A stretch of DNA of 64,000 nt, from assembly GCF_014652715.1 (NCBI RefSeq), contig NZ_BMZI01000007.1, positions 42,254 to 106,253 on the forward strand, read 5' to 3'. The position numbers and the translations under genes were made by a program. This DNA is from Salinicola rhizosphaerae (GTDB lineage Bacteria > Pseudomonadota > Gammaproteobacteria > Pseudomonadales > Halomonadaceae). This document shows, in pieces, positions 1 through 8,151 of this stretch (positions within the stretch are counted from its first letter, which is position 1; the number at the start of each line of letters is the position of its first letter). Below the pieces are notes generated by a model. The model was not told where the DNA came from. It saw only the letters and a program-made list of their open reading frames with translations, and did not search any database.

Positions 1-26
1 TGTTCGCCATCGCGGGCGCAGGCCAC

Positions 27-1187
27 GTGGTCCGGCGCTGGGTTGTCATTTCTCTTCTGACATTCGCCATGCCGGCCGGTGCCGCTACCCTGCATTACGC
101 TGCCACGACCGGGGCCCCGCAGCCACTGACGCTCTACGGGGTGCTCGATCCGCCCCAGGTCGAGCCGCTGCTCGATGCCTTCCATCGCCAGCATCCGGAC
201 GTGGCGCTCACCTACTACAACCTCGATTCGATGACGCTGCATCAGCGCGTACTGGCAGAGCGGGAGTCGCCGCGGGCCGATGTGGTCCTGTCGCCAGCGA
301 TGCCGTGGCAGTACCAGCTCGCCAATGAAGGGCTGTCGAGCCCGGTCACATCGGCGACCACCGCCAACTGGCCGCGCTGGGCCCGTTGGCGCCACGAGCT
401 CTTCGGCTTCACCTTCGAACCGATCGTGATGGTCTACCGGCGCGACCTGGCCTCTCGTCTGGCGCCGCCGAAAAGCCATGCCGAACTGCTGTCTCTGCTC
501 GAAGCGCACGGGCACGAACTCGATGGCCGCGTGGTGACCTACGACCCAAGACGCAGCGGCGCCGGCTACACCTACGCCATCGAGGATGCGCGAATCTCCG
601 CTCGCTACTGGGATCTGGTCGAAGCGCTGGGGCGCAGCCACGCCGCGCTGGAGACCACGACATCGGCCATGCTGAAGGGCTTGAGCGATGGCCGTTACTG
701 GATCGGCTACAACCTGATCGGCTCCTATGCGCAGGCTTACGTCGAAACGCATCCGGAACTCGCCATGGTGGTGCCTCGCGACTACGCCCTCGTTCTGCAG
801 CGGCTGGCGCTGGTCTCGCGCAACGCGCCGCATCCGGCGACCGCCCGGCGCTTCCTCGACTTCCTGCTGAGCCGCTCGACGCAGCATCTGCTGGCGAAGC
901 AGACCACGCTGGGCGCCGTCCACCCTGGCATCGAAGGCCCCGGCACCGCCGCGTCGCTTCGCGAGCGACTCGGCGACGCCATTCGCCCCGTGGAGATCGG
1001 CCCCGGCCTGCTGGCGACGCTGGACACGCTCAAGCGCCAGACACTGCTGGAGCAGTGGCAGCAGGCGTTCGACAGCGACTCGCCGCTACCGGCAGACGAT
1101 ACCGACGTCGTGCCGTCAAGCACCGCGATCACGCCCCGCTTCCCTGCGGTCTCTGCCCCGTCTTCCGAGGAGCCCAGCGCCCCATGA
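27..1187 (+). CDS. ABC-type solute-binding protein (FbpA/PgtC-like)
   Basis: Predicted periplasmic solute-binding protein of 386 residues. A hydrophobic N-terminus (VVISLLTFAMPAGA) followed by small residues looks like a signal peptide cleaved near residue 20. The body then shows the alternating hydrophobic pattern of type 2 periplasmic binding proteins, with LTLYGVLDPPQVEPLLDAF early, ADVVLSPAMPWQYQL, and GRYWIGYNLIGSYAQ mid-protein, as in the Fe3+-binding FbpA group and PgtC-like proteins. The last 40 residues are Ser/Pro/Asp-rich and probably disordered. The start is a GTG and the frame stays open to the left edge, so the true start may lie outside the window. Its stop overlaps the next ATG by four bases, so the two genes are translationally coupled. 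No permease or ATPase gene is visible. Ligand unknown; a sensing partner for a two-component system is an alternative role. Confidence 0.75.
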   Translation: MVRRWVVISLLTFAMPAGAATLHYAATTGAPQPLTLYGVLDPPQVEPLLDAFHRQHPDVALTYYNLDSMTLHQRVLAERESPRADVVLSPAMPWQYQLANEGLSSPVTSATTANWPRWARWRHELFGFTFEPIVMVYRRDLASRLAPPKSHAELLSLLEAHGHELDGRVVTYDPRRSGAGYTYAIEDARISARYWDLVEALGRSHAALETTTSAMLKGLSDGRYWIGYNLIGSYAQAYVETHPELAMVVPRDYALVLQRLALVSRNAPHPATARRFLDFLLSRSTQHLLAKQTTLGAVHPGIEGPGTAASLRERLGDAIRPVEIGPGLLATLDTLKRQTLLEQWQQAFDSDSPLPADDTDVVPSSTAITPRFPAVSAPSSEEPSAP

Positions 1188-1939
1188 AACGCCTGGATCA
1201 TCTGGTGACCGCCCATGTCCGCTCGCGCACGCGTGCGCAGCGGCTGATTCGACAAGGCCACGTCAGCATCCAGCTCGACAGTGACTGGCGGGTCGCCACC
1301 AAGCCGGGCGAGAAGCTGCCGGAAACCGTGCAGATCCGCATCGCCGAAGCCCCCGAGGAGCGCTATGTCTCACGAGCGGGGCTCAAGCTGGAAGCGCTGC
1401 TGGAAGCACGCGGACGCCGCCTGGACGGCTGGAATATCCTCGATATCGGGCAGTCGACCGGCGGTTTCAGCGACTGCGCGCTGCGCTTCGGTGCGCACCG
1501 AGTGATCGGCATCGAGGTCGGCCATGATCAGCTCGACGCCGCGCTTCGCGACGACGACCGCGTGATCTGTCTGGAAGGCGTCAACGCCCGTGCGCTGCCG
1601 CTCGACCAAATTGGCGCACTCGTGCCGGCGGGCATTCAGGCGGTGGTCATGGACGTGTCGTTCATCTCGCAGACGCTGATTCTGCCGGAGATTGCCAAGC
1701 TGCTGGGAGGCGCAGGCGAACTCTTTTCCCTGGTCAAACCGCAGTTCGAGGTCGGCCCCGGCAAGGTCGACGATCGCGGCATCGTGCGCGATCACGCCCT
1801 TTACGGCGAGGTCGAACAGCGGCTTCGCGCCTGCTGCACCGAACTCGGCTTCCAGGTCGACCACTGGCAGGAGAGTCCGATCCAGGGCGGCGATGGCAAC
1901 CGCGAATTCCTGCTGCACGCCGTCAAGCGAGCTGACTGA
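1184..1939 (+). CDS. TlyA family rRNA 2'-O-methyltransferase / hemolysin A-like
   Basis: 251-residue protein with an N-terminal S4 RNA-binding domain (about residues 1-60, starting KRLDHLVTAHVRSRTRAQRLI) and a C-terminal FtsJ/RrmJ-type SAM-dependent methyltransferase domain. The AdoMet loop is visible as ILDIGQSTGGFSDCAL, followed by VVMDVSFIS and LVKPQFEVG, which are typical of TlyA. TlyA proteins 2'-O-methylate cytidines in 16S and 23S rRNA. The start is the ATG that overlaps the previous stop as ATGA, with AGGAG about eleven bases upstream. A much longer frame exists upstream but runs antisense-like through the binding-protein gene and is not real. The family's usual length (240-270 aa) fits. 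Confidence 0.9.
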   Translation: MKRLDHLVTAHVRSRTRAQRLIRQGHVSIQLDSDWRVATKPGEKLPETVQIRIAEAPEERYVSRAGLKLEALLEARGRRLDGWNILDIGQSTGGFSDCALRFGAHRVIGIEVGHDQLDAALRDDDRVICLEGVNARALPLDQIGALVPAGIQAVVMDVSFISQTLILPEIAKLLGGAGELFSLVKPQFEVGPGKVDDRGIVRDHALYGEVEQRLRACCTELGFQVDHWQESPIQGGDGNREFLLHAVKRAD

Positions 1940-1943
1940 ACTC

Positions 1944-1961
1944 GCGGCCGTCTGCGGCCGC
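1944..1961. terminator. Hairpin between convergent genes
   Basis: A perfect 7-bp stem GCGGCCG / CGGCCGC with a TCTG loop lies in the 24-base gap between two convergent genes. There is no clear U-tract on either strand, so it may be a weak bidirectional terminator or simply a fold that blocks read-through. Confidence 0.4.
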
Positions 1962-1963
1962 AA

Positions 1964-4900
1964 TCAGCGCCCGCCGTCGCCGCCTCCCTCGCCGCCCCCA
2001 CCATCACTGCCGGCACCGCCGACGTCAGCGTCGCCCAGATGGCCATCATCTCCGCTGCGCGACGTGCGACGCGAACTCGCCCCCAGCTCGCCAGGCGCAC
2101 CGAGATCGGTGCCGCTGGCACTGTGCACGCGCGCGCTCTGGCCGCTGTCGTTGTGCAGCCAGACATCCATCTGATTGAAGGCGACGCGAATACCGTGGGC
2201 CTTGAACAGCTGGTCGAGATGACGGTTGATCTCATCGCTGGCATAGAGCCGGTCGAGCAGATCGTTGACGAAGATCCGCAGCTCGAAATTGAATGCCGTC
2301 GGCCCATAACTGACGCAGAACACCTGTGGCTCCGGGTCCCTGAGCACGCGACGATTCTCGTCGGCGGCCTGACGCAGTAGTCGATGGACTTCGTCGAGAT
2401 CCGAACCATGCGCCACACCGTAAGTCAGCACCACTCGCGTCACGTTGTCGGAGAGCGACCAGTTGATCAGCTGATCGGTGACAAAGGTCTTGTTGGGGAT
2501 GATGATCTCCTTGCGATCGAAATCGGTCACGGTCGTGGCACGAATGCGTATGCGACTGACCGAGCCATGAAGCTGCCCCAGAGTGATGGTGTCGCCAATG
2601 CGCATGGGGCGCTCGAACAGGATGATCAAGCCGGAGATGAAGTTGGCGAAAATCTCCTGCAGCCCGAAACCGAGACCGACACCCAGTGCCGCAACCAGCC
2701 ACTGCAGCTTGTCCCACGACACCCCGAGCGTGCCGAGCGAGACCACCACTCCGGTGCCGATGATGGCGTAGGAGAGCAGCGACGAGATGGCATAGGCGCT
2801 GCCCTGCTTGAGCGTCAGCCGCGATAGCACCATGACTTCCAACAGCCCGGGCAGGTTCTTGGCCATCATCATGGTCAACGCCACCGTCACCAACGCAATG
2901 ACGATATCGGCGACGGTGATCGGGTCCAGCGTCATCGCCTCGCCCTGGCCGCGCTCTATTTCCCAGACACTGACGTGGTCGAGGTAGGAGAACACCTCGA
3001 GCAGATCCGACCAGATCAGATAGAAGGCACAGGTGAAACCGATGAACAGAATGAGCTTGGAGAGCCGCAGCGACTGCTGGTTGACCTGCTCCATGTCGAG
3101 CGGCGGCTCCTCGACCACCTCGAGCCCGCCCTCGGCGCCCTCCTGAATCTGCGCGCGGCGCCTGGCCACCGCGCGTCGATAGGCCAGACGACGCTGAGCA
3201 ACGGCGAGACCCCGCACCACCGCCGCCTCGACCAGAATCCAGAGGCCGAACACGTAGAGCGAGTTGATGAACCGGCCGATCAGGCGCAGCGCGGCATATT
3301 CGTAGCCGAGCGCGATCAGTCCGGCAAGCACCAGCGGCACCAGCGCGAGCGCCAGCCCCAGCAGCAGGCGAAAAAGCTTGAGGCCGAAATACGGCACGTG
3401 CGCGAGAATCAGCCGCACCAGAATCCAGCTCATGGCCAGCAGACCGGCAAGCATCAGTAAAAGCGAGAGCGGTCGACTGGAAAGCTCGTCCTGGCTCCCC
3501 GGCGCGAGTCCGCCGATCAGGATGACCGGCACCAGCGAGATGCCGAGCCAGAACAGGAGCTGGCGCAGGCGAGCCACGTAGCCCGTCGACCAGTGAAAGT
3601 GACGCGTCGCCACGCCGTCGGAAACCAGCAGCCGCCGGGCCCAGCCAAGCACGCCCCACGCCAGCGCCAGCTGCAGCAGCGCCTCGCCGAGACGCTCGGC
3701 GAAGTCATCCGTCCCCAGTCGCAGAACCCCGCCGATCGACGCCAGCAGCAGCGGACCGTGAGCGGCCAGCAAGAGGTTATAGAAGATCGCCCGCGGGGTA
3801 TGCATCTGCGTATCACGTTTCAGTCGCCCGATCTGCTCGTGGAGATTGAGCAGCCGCACCTTGATGCGCCGACGCAACGCCAGCAGCAGACCAGCGACGC
3901 ACAGCACCGGAATCACCGCCAGCGCCCTCGGATCGGGCACCTGCCAGAGGCTGCTGGCCGATGCCTGCCAGCTTCCACTGCGCAGTTGGTGCGTCAGGTT
4001 GGCCGGCGCGTCTCGCCACCAGCCGAGGGTCAGCGGACGCGCGCTGGCAACCCAGAACAGCTGCTCCTCGATCGCGCTCCTGAGCGATGACGAGAGCGAT
4101 GCCAGCTGCTCCTGATTGAGCTGCAGGTCGATCGCCACGGTCAGCAGGTTTCCATACTCCTTGTCGAGCTGGGAGAGCACCTCGCTGCGCGATTGGAACA
4201 GTTTTACCAGAGCGTCGCTCAACGAAGGTGTCATCTCGATATTGGCATCGGCGAGACTCTTCTGCGCCAGCGCCTCTGGCTGGCGCAGCGCGTCGCGCTG
4301 GTTGACCAGATCGAACTGGGCGAGCCGCGTCTGCGCGATCTCTTCCTGCAGTCCGCCGAGCTCGTCGATCTCCGGCAGCGACCGTCGCTGCTCGTTGAGA
4401 ATGCGAGACAGCAACGGACTACCGCGAATCGCCTCGATCTGCTGGCTGAGCGTACGCTTGACCTGGCGCACGCGATCGAGCTGGGAGCGCACGTCGATGG
4501 CACGTCGAATCAGCACGTTGGTCCGATCGGTGACCTCGAGCAGCCGATCGCTGAGATCGCTGTTGGTCTGCTGAATCTCGCGCAGCACGGGATGCGCGGC
4601 GATGGCCTTGCCATCCTCCTCGCCGATATCGGCAACCGCCTTTTCCGAGTCTTCGCGTCGCTGCCGATCGAGCGCCGCCTGCAGCGCATCGAGGCGAGCC
4701 TCTTCTACAGCGATCTGACGGCTGAGAAGATCCCGGCGCTGAACATCGAGTTCGCGCAGCTGCGTGTTGTTGGCCAGCGCCCGACGGTGGTATTCGGCCT
4801 GCTGCTCCGCCAGCGCCAACTCAAGGCGGTAGCGCGCCTGCGCCGGATCGAACGCGGCGGCGTCGTCGTCCCCGTCGCCGGTCTCGATCCGTGAGCGCGC

Positions 4901-5485
4901 CTGCTCGGCGCGGTTCATGGCGTCGGCAATGGCCGCCTGGGCGCGCTCGGGCAGCGTCTCGGCGCTGATCAACCGCGCCTTGACCGTGGCAAGCTGACCC
5001 TGAAGCGCCTCCAGTTGATCGAGCGAGTCGGAGGTCCGCTGTCCCAGCTTCTCCGCCGAGAGCTGATCGAGCGTTGCCGCCTCCGGAGGACGCTCGTCAC
5101 TCAGCCCGGAAAGCTGTCGCTCGAGTTCACGGATCCGCTGGGGGGCCTGCTGGGCGCTGCGCTCCAGCGCCTGCAGATCCTGACGTATGGCATCGAGCGA
5201 ATCGCGCGCCTGCAGGGCCGCCTCGATATCGGCAAGTTCGGTCTGCTGCTGCTCGCTGAGGGTATCGACTTTCTCGAGTTTCTGGCGCTCGGTCTGCAGC
5301 GCTGACCGCGTCGGCAGCGCCGCCGACTCCTGGGCCATCGTGGCGAGACTTGCGCAGAGCATGCACAAACCCAGTGCAATTAACGTGATAACCTGAAAGA
5401 CTTTGCGGCGACCGGCAGGGCGGGAGACAAAAAGACGCCATCCGTGACGTCGAAGATGGCCGCTCGCGGCCCGTGAATCTGCCAT
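1964..5485 (-). CDS. Large MscS-family mechanosensitive channel (MscK/MscM-like)
   Basis: 1173-residue inner-membrane channel that would release solutes on hypo-osmotic shock. A signal peptide (VITLIALGLCMLCASLATMAQ) is followed by a roughly 450-residue periplasmic coiled coil rich in Gln, Leu and Arg. A run of about ten membrane segments comes next, then a C-terminal MscS pore domain (LQWLVAALGVGLGFGLQEIF, then ANFISGLIILFERPMRIGD and IIIPNKTFVTDQLINWS). The layout and length match MscK (about 1120 aa) and YjeP/MscM (about 1107 aa). The start was chosen because AAGGAG sits six bases upstream; the open frame extends 98 codons further without another good site. The last 40 residues form an unusual Gly/Asp-rich tail. 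Which paralogue it corresponds to cannot be settled from sequence alone. Confidence 0.9.
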   Translation of the reverse strand: MADSRAASGHLRRHGWRLFVSRPAGRRKVFQVITLIALGLCMLCASLATMAQESAALPTRSALQTERQKLEKVDTLSEQQQTELADIEAALQARDSLDAIRQDLQALERSAQQAPQRIRELERQLSGLSDERPPEAATLDQLSAEKLGQRTSDSLDQLEALQGQLATVKARLISAETLPERAQAAIADAMNRAEQARSRIETGDGDDDAAAFDPAQARYRLELALAEQQAEYHRRALANNTQLRELDVQRRDLLSRQIAVEEARLDALQAALDRQRREDSEKAVADIGEEDGKAIAAHPVLREIQQTNSDLSDRLLEVTDRTNVLIRRAIDVRSQLDRVRQVKRTLSQQIEAIRGSPLLSRILNEQRRSLPEIDELGGLQEEIAQTRLAQFDLVNQRDALRQPEALAQKSLADANIEMTPSLSDALVKLFQSRSEVLSQLDKEYGNLLTVAIDLQLNQEQLASLSSSLRSAIEEQLFWVASARPLTLGWWRDAPANLTHQLRSGSWQASASSLWQVPDPRALAVIPVLCVAGLLLALRRRIKVRLLNLHEQIGRLKRDTQMHTPRAIFYNLLLAAHGPLLLASIGGVLRLGTDDFAERLGEALLQLALAWGVLGWARRLLVSDGVATRHFHWSTGYVARLRQLLFWLGISLVPVILIGGLAPGSQDELSSRPLSLLLMLAGLLAMSWILVRLILAHVPYFGLKLFRLLLGLALALVPLVLAGLIALGYEYAALRLIGRFINSLYVFGLWILVEAAVVRGLAVAQRRLAYRRAVARRRAQIQEGAEGGLEVVEEPPLDMEQVNQQSLRLSKLILFIGFTCAFYLIWSDLLEVFSYLDHVSVWEIERGQGEAMTLDPITVADIVIALVTVALTMMMAKNLPGLLEVMVLSRLTLKQGSAYAISSLLSYAIIGTGVVVSLGTLGVSWDKLQWLVAALGVGLGFGLQEIFANFISGLIILFERPMRIGDTITLGQLHGSVSRIRIRATTVTDFDRKEIIIPNKTFVTDQLINWSLSDNVTRVVLTYGVAHGSDLDEVHRLLRQAADENRRVLRDPEPQVFCVSYGPTAFNFELRIFVNDLLDRLYASDEINRHLDQLFKAHGIRVAFNQMDVWLHNDSGQSARVHSASGTDLGAPGELGASSRRTSRSGDDGHLGDADVGGAGSDGGGGEGGGDGGR

Positions 5486-5797
5486 GCCCCACTCCTTGTA
5501 GGCTCTTGACCCTCGGGCCACCGTGGCCCTGATGTAAGCGCCGGAGTTTACCCGAGACCGACGCCGGATTCCGAATATCGCACAGCGATATCGCCGGTAA
5601 CGATTGACTTGGCGTGGCGGCATGCTAGAAATCGCCACTGCGATGGGGCGCGAGTGCAGACGACGTGGAAAAGCAACGCGGAAACCCGGGTGCCACGTCG
5701 ACCGCCCGCCACCCTTGCCCAGACCCGTAACTGCCGAGGCGAGCCAGAAACCCGCCCGCATCAATGCCAACCGGATCATTCTCGACAGGACCGTCTC
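5486..5797. other. Divergent intergenic region, channel gene / pldA
   Basis: This 312-base spacer separates two divergent genes and holds no credible gene of its own. It contains a 17-base palindrome at 5575-5591 (ATATCGC-ACA-GCGATAT), which could be an operator, and just to its right the best pldA promoter candidate. A GGGCCA/TGGCCC inverted repeat lies near 5517-5533. The remainder is ordinary GC-rich leader. Confidence 0.5.
5604..5631 (+). promoter_or_regulatory. Candidate pldA promoter
   Basis: TTGACT is followed after 16 bases by TAGAAA, which is preceded by TGC and so forms an extended -10. The transcript would have a leader of about 160 bases before pldA. A 7-bp-arm palindrome ends 12 bases upstream of the -35. 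Prediction only. Confidence 0.45.
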
Positions 5798-6748
5798 ATG
5801 ACCCTATCTCGCCCGCTAACGTTCCTCGGCCTGCTGCTTGCGGGCGCCACCACGTCCGGTGCGGCCCTCGCCCAGAGCGATGACGCCGCCGTACCGGGCG
5901 GTTCGGTGCAGCAGGCGAGCGATCCGGTCCAGCAGGCGAACGAAAGCGCCGAGAGCCGGCGGAGCCTGGAAGCGGAAACCGCCGACAACCCGTTGGCGAT
6001 CACGGCCTACCGGCGCAACTACATCATGCCGTGGACCTACAACACCAATCCGGACAAGTCCGACTTTCGCGAAATTTCGTCGGACGGCGATGTCGACAAC
6101 AGCGAGATCAAGTTTCAGATCAGCTTCAAGGTCAAGCTGGTCAACGACATCTTCGGCCACAACGGTGATCTGTTCTTCGCCTACACCCAGCGCAGCTGGT
6201 GGCAGGCGTACAACTCCGAGGCCTCGGCGCCCTTCCGCGAGACCAATTACGAACCCGAGGCTTTCATGAGCTTCGACAACGACTGGACGCTGTGGGGGTG
6301 GACCAACACCATCAACCGCGTCGGCTTCGCGCATCAGTCCAACGGTCGTTCGGACCCGCTGTCGCGGAGCTGGAACCGCGTCTACGCGGAGTCGATCTTC
6401 CAGCGCGGCGACTGGGCGTTCAGCGTTGCCCCGCACTGGCGCGTGCCCGAGAACGACGCCGACGACGACAATCCGGATCTCGAGAACTACATCGGGTACG
6501 GCGATCTGACGCTGGTTCGCGCCTTCGGCGACCAGGAAGTCTCGCTGATGGTTCGAGGCAATCCGGGCAAGGCCCACTACGGCGGCCAGCTCGACTACTC
6601 CTTCCCGCTGTTCGGCAAGGTTCGCGGCTACGTCCAATATTACAAGGGTTACGGTGAGAGCCTGATCGATTACAACCACGACGTGCAGCGGTTCGGCCTC
6701 GGCTTCAGCATCAACACCTTTCTGGCCGGGATTCCCGGCACGCGTTGA
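5798..6748 (+). CDS. pldA: Outer membrane phospholipase A (OMPLA)
   Basis: 316-residue precursor of the outer-membrane phospholipase that hydrolyses phospholipids mislocalised to the outer leaflet. A signal peptide ends at about residue 25 (ALAQ), followed by a Gln/Ser-rich linker and a 12-strand barrel region. The active-site block reads HQSNGRSDPLSRSWNR: His179, Ser181 and Asn193 have the same spacing as His142, Ser144 and Asn156 of the E. coli enzyme. The Ca2+/dimer-associated GYGESLIDYNHD is present near the C-terminus. The start is the ATG seven bases after AGGA; the frame continues upstream but lacks a signal peptide there. In E. coli the enzyme is activated by dimerisation and Ca2+. 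Confidence 0.95.
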   Translation: MTLSRPLTFLGLLLAGATTSGAALAQSDDAAVPGGSVQQASDPVQQANESAESRRSLEAETADNPLAITAYRRNYIMPWTYNTNPDKSDFREISSDGDVDNSEIKFQISFKVKLVNDIFGHNGDLFFAYTQRSWWQAYNSEASAPFRETNYEPEAFMSFDNDWTLWGWTNTINRVGFAHQSNGRSDPLSRSWNRVYAESIFQRGDWAFSVAPHWRVPENDADDDNPDLENYIGYGDLTLVRAFGDQEVSLMVRGNPGKAHYGGQLDYSFPLFGKVRGYVQYYKGYGESLIDYNHDVQRFGLGFSINTFLAGIPGTR

Positions 6749-6773
6749 TGCCCTGCGTGAGCATGGCTATGCT
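6745..6773 (+). promoter_or_regulatory. Candidate promoter of the DUF883-yqjE-yqjK-like operon
   Basis: TTGATG, a 17-base spacer, then TATGCT inside GCTATGCT. The -10 context is one mismatch from the sigma-S-preferred KCTAYACT, which suits a stationary-phase operon (E. coli yqjD and elaB are RpoS-dependent). The -35 overlaps the pldA stop region. Prediction only. Confidence 0.4.
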
Positions 6774-6808
6774 GATTGACGCCAATCGACTGTCAAAGGA
6801 AGACACCC

Positions 6809-7156
6809 ATGACCATGCAACCCGTAGGCGGTAACGGCAGCGACGCTCAGCGCGAGCGTGAAGCATCTACCGATCAGCTCAAGGAAGACCTGCGCAACCT
6901 GTCGCACACCGTCGAAGAGCTGATTCACGCCACCGCTGAAGACTCGCGTGGCAACATCGCCGAGCTGCGCGAGCGTGCCCAGCAGCGTCTCCACGAAACC
7001 CGCGAGCGACTCGAGGCGCGCGGCGAGAAGATCTACGCCAGCGCCAGGGAGCAGGTCGACGCCACCGACCGCTACGTCCACGAGAATCCGTGGACCAGCA
7101 TCGGTATCGGCGCCGCCGCCGGCGTCGTTCTGGGGCTGTTGCTGGGGCGCCGTTGA
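6809..7156 (+). CDS. DUF883 (YqjD/ElaB) family membrane-anchored protein
   Basis: 115-residue protein with a long amphipathic, charged helical region (residues 15-80; QLKEDLRNLSHTVEELIHA) and one C-terminal transmembrane helix SIGIGAAAGVVLGLLLGRR after the family hallmark ENPWTS. E. coli YqjD and ElaB of this family are inner-membrane proteins that bind ribosomes in stationary phase. The start ATG follows AAAGGA by eight bases; the frame could begin 11 codons earlier but without a ribosome site. Its stop overlaps the next ATG by one base (TGATG), so it heads a three-gene operon like yqjD-yqjE-yqjK. Two paralogues sit further along this window. Confidence 0.85.
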   Translation: MTMQPVGGNGSDAQREREASTDQLKEDLRNLSHTVEELIHATAEDSRGNIAELRERAQQRLHETRERLEARGEKIYASAREQVDATDRYVHENPWTSIGIGAAAGVVLGLLLGRR

Positions 7157-7536
7157 TGGCGGGTCCGGCGGAGAACGTGATCGGCGCCGCCCGGCGCCTG
7201 ATCGCCAACCTGATCGCCAGCGGCGAGACGCGACTGCGCCTCGCCGTCGTCGAATGGGAAGCCGAACGCGACCGCATGCTGACGCTGCTGCTGCTCGCTG
7301 GCGCCGGCCTGATCATGCTGTCGTTCGCCGTCGGCATGCTCCTGCTGCTGGTCGTCGTGGCCTATTGGGAGGAGTACCGCCTACAGGCCATCGCCATCTG
7401 CTCGGTCGGGCTATTCGTGCTCGCCGCAGCACTGATGCTCGGGGCCAAGCGCGTTGCCAAACGACGCAAGCTGATGGCAGCCACACTTCACCACCTCAAC
7501 CAAGACCGTCAGGCGCTGGATCCGACCCATGACTAG
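7156..7536 (+). CDS. YqjE-like phage-holin superfamily membrane protein
   Basis: 126-residue protein with two adjacent transmembrane helices (LTLLLLAGAGLIMLSFAVG and the segment ending AALMLGA) between a charged N-terminal helix and a basic C-terminus. This is the layout of the YqjE / Act206 holin-like family that follows yqjD in many proteobacteria. Function is unknown; there is no sign of a lysis cassette, so the holin label is structural only. It is translationally coupled to the DUF883 gene upstream by TGATG and overlaps the next gene by eight bases. Confidence 0.8.
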   Translation: MAGPAENVIGAARRLIANLIASGETRLRLAVVEWEAERDRMLTLLLLAGAGLIMLSFAVGMLLLLVVVAYWEEYRLQAIAICSVGLFVLAAALMLGAKRVAKRRKLMAATLHHLNQDRQALDPTHD

Positions 7537-7825
7537 TCGCTCTCGACAGCAGCAGATCGACGCGCTGGAGCATGAAATCCTTCAGCAGCGTCTCGACATG
7601 ACCGCCTCCATGCGCGAATGGCGAGACGCCACGGCGCCGATCGACAACGCCTGGAGCAAACTGATGAGTTGGCGCACGCCGCTGCTAGCGGCAGGCAGCC
7701 TGCTCGCCTTCCGAGGCGCCCGAAAACCGCGCTCGACCGGTCGGCTTTTCAAACGCGCGCTGACGGGGCTGATGATGTACAACCGTGGCCGCGCGCTCTA
7801 TCGCGCCAGCAAGGGCCGTCGCTAG
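7529..7825 (+). CDS. YqjK-like protein
   Basis: 98-residue protein with an acidic/Gln-rich helical N-terminus (QQQIDALEHEILQQRLDM), a weakly hydrophobic middle (WRTPLLAAGSLLAF) and a strongly basic C-terminus. The arrangement after DUF883 and YqjE-like genes, plus the eight-base overlap with the preceding gene, identifies it as the YqjK position of the operon. Its molecular role is unknown. A strong hairpin follows the stop. Confidence 0.7.
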   Translation: MTSRSRQQQIDALEHEILQQRLDMTASMREWRDATAPIDNAWSKLMSWRTPLLAAGSLLAFRGARKPRSTGRLFKRALTGLMMYNRGRALYRASKGRR

Positions 7826-7842
7826 GTAGTGGCAAAATCGAT

Positions 7843-7865
7843 GAGGCCTTCGCCATGAAGGCCTC
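7843..7865 (+). terminator. Terminator-like hairpin after the yqjK-like gene
   Basis: A perfect 9-bp stem GAGGCCTTC / GAAGGCCTC with loop GCCAT begins 18 bases after the stop codon. There is no long U-tract, only GTTGCG after the stem, so termination efficiency is uncertain. Confidence 0.6.
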
Positions 7866-7874
7866 GTTGCGCTT

Positions 7875-8122
7875 GAGATCTTTTCGCTCGCGATGCTCGC
7901 TTCCAAGCAGAGATCGAAGATGCTTGATCGCTGCGTCATGCGTAGGAAATGAGCTCTGCTCGCGAAGCCGTTGCCCCTCAGAGCGGTAGGAGCGAGCTCT
8001 GCTCGCGAAGTTGCGTCGCAGCAAGCATCTCGAACGAACCCGCTGTTCCTCTGCGCCGAGGAGCGAGCATCGCGAGCGAAGCCATGGAGCTCGAGATCTT
8101 TTCGCGAGCAGAGCTCGCTCCT
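7875..8122. repeat. Cluster of five REP-like extragenic palindromes
   Basis: Five copies of one palindromic unit occupy the whole spacer between two convergent genes. The forward consensus is about TAGGAGCGAGCTCTGCTCGC followed by GAAG. Copies lie at 7885-7904 (reverse), 7942-7966 (forward), 7987-8010 (forward), 8059-8081 (forward) and 8099-8123 (reverse). Two sub-types alternate: a GAGCTCTGCTC core and a GAGCATCGCGAGC core. The first and last copies also share the flanking 13-mer GAGATCTTTTCGC. This resembles REP elements of pseudomonads and halomonads mobilised by RAYT-type transposases. No such gene is in the window. Confidence 0.75.
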
Positions 8123-8151
8123 ATGAGAAAACTGAGGCTCGTGAGGCAAAC

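Noticed and set aside
386..1939. A 517-codon plus-strand frame fused to the TlyA-like gene
   Set aside because: The first 266 codons are an out-of-frame reading of the solute-binding-protein gene, Arg-rich and without family features. The real gene starts at the ATG overlapping the previous stop.
5816..6679. A 287-codon minus-strand frame opposite pldA, and similar long antisense frames opposite many genes
   Set aside because: In GC-rich DNA long antisense frames are expected. Their composition is Arg/Val/Gly-rich with no domains, and pldA is intact with its catalytic residues.
7156..7536. Phage holin / prophage remnant
   Set aside because: The holin-like fold is that of YqjE in a yqjD-yqjE-yqjK-type operon. 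No endolysin, integrase or structural phage gene is present.
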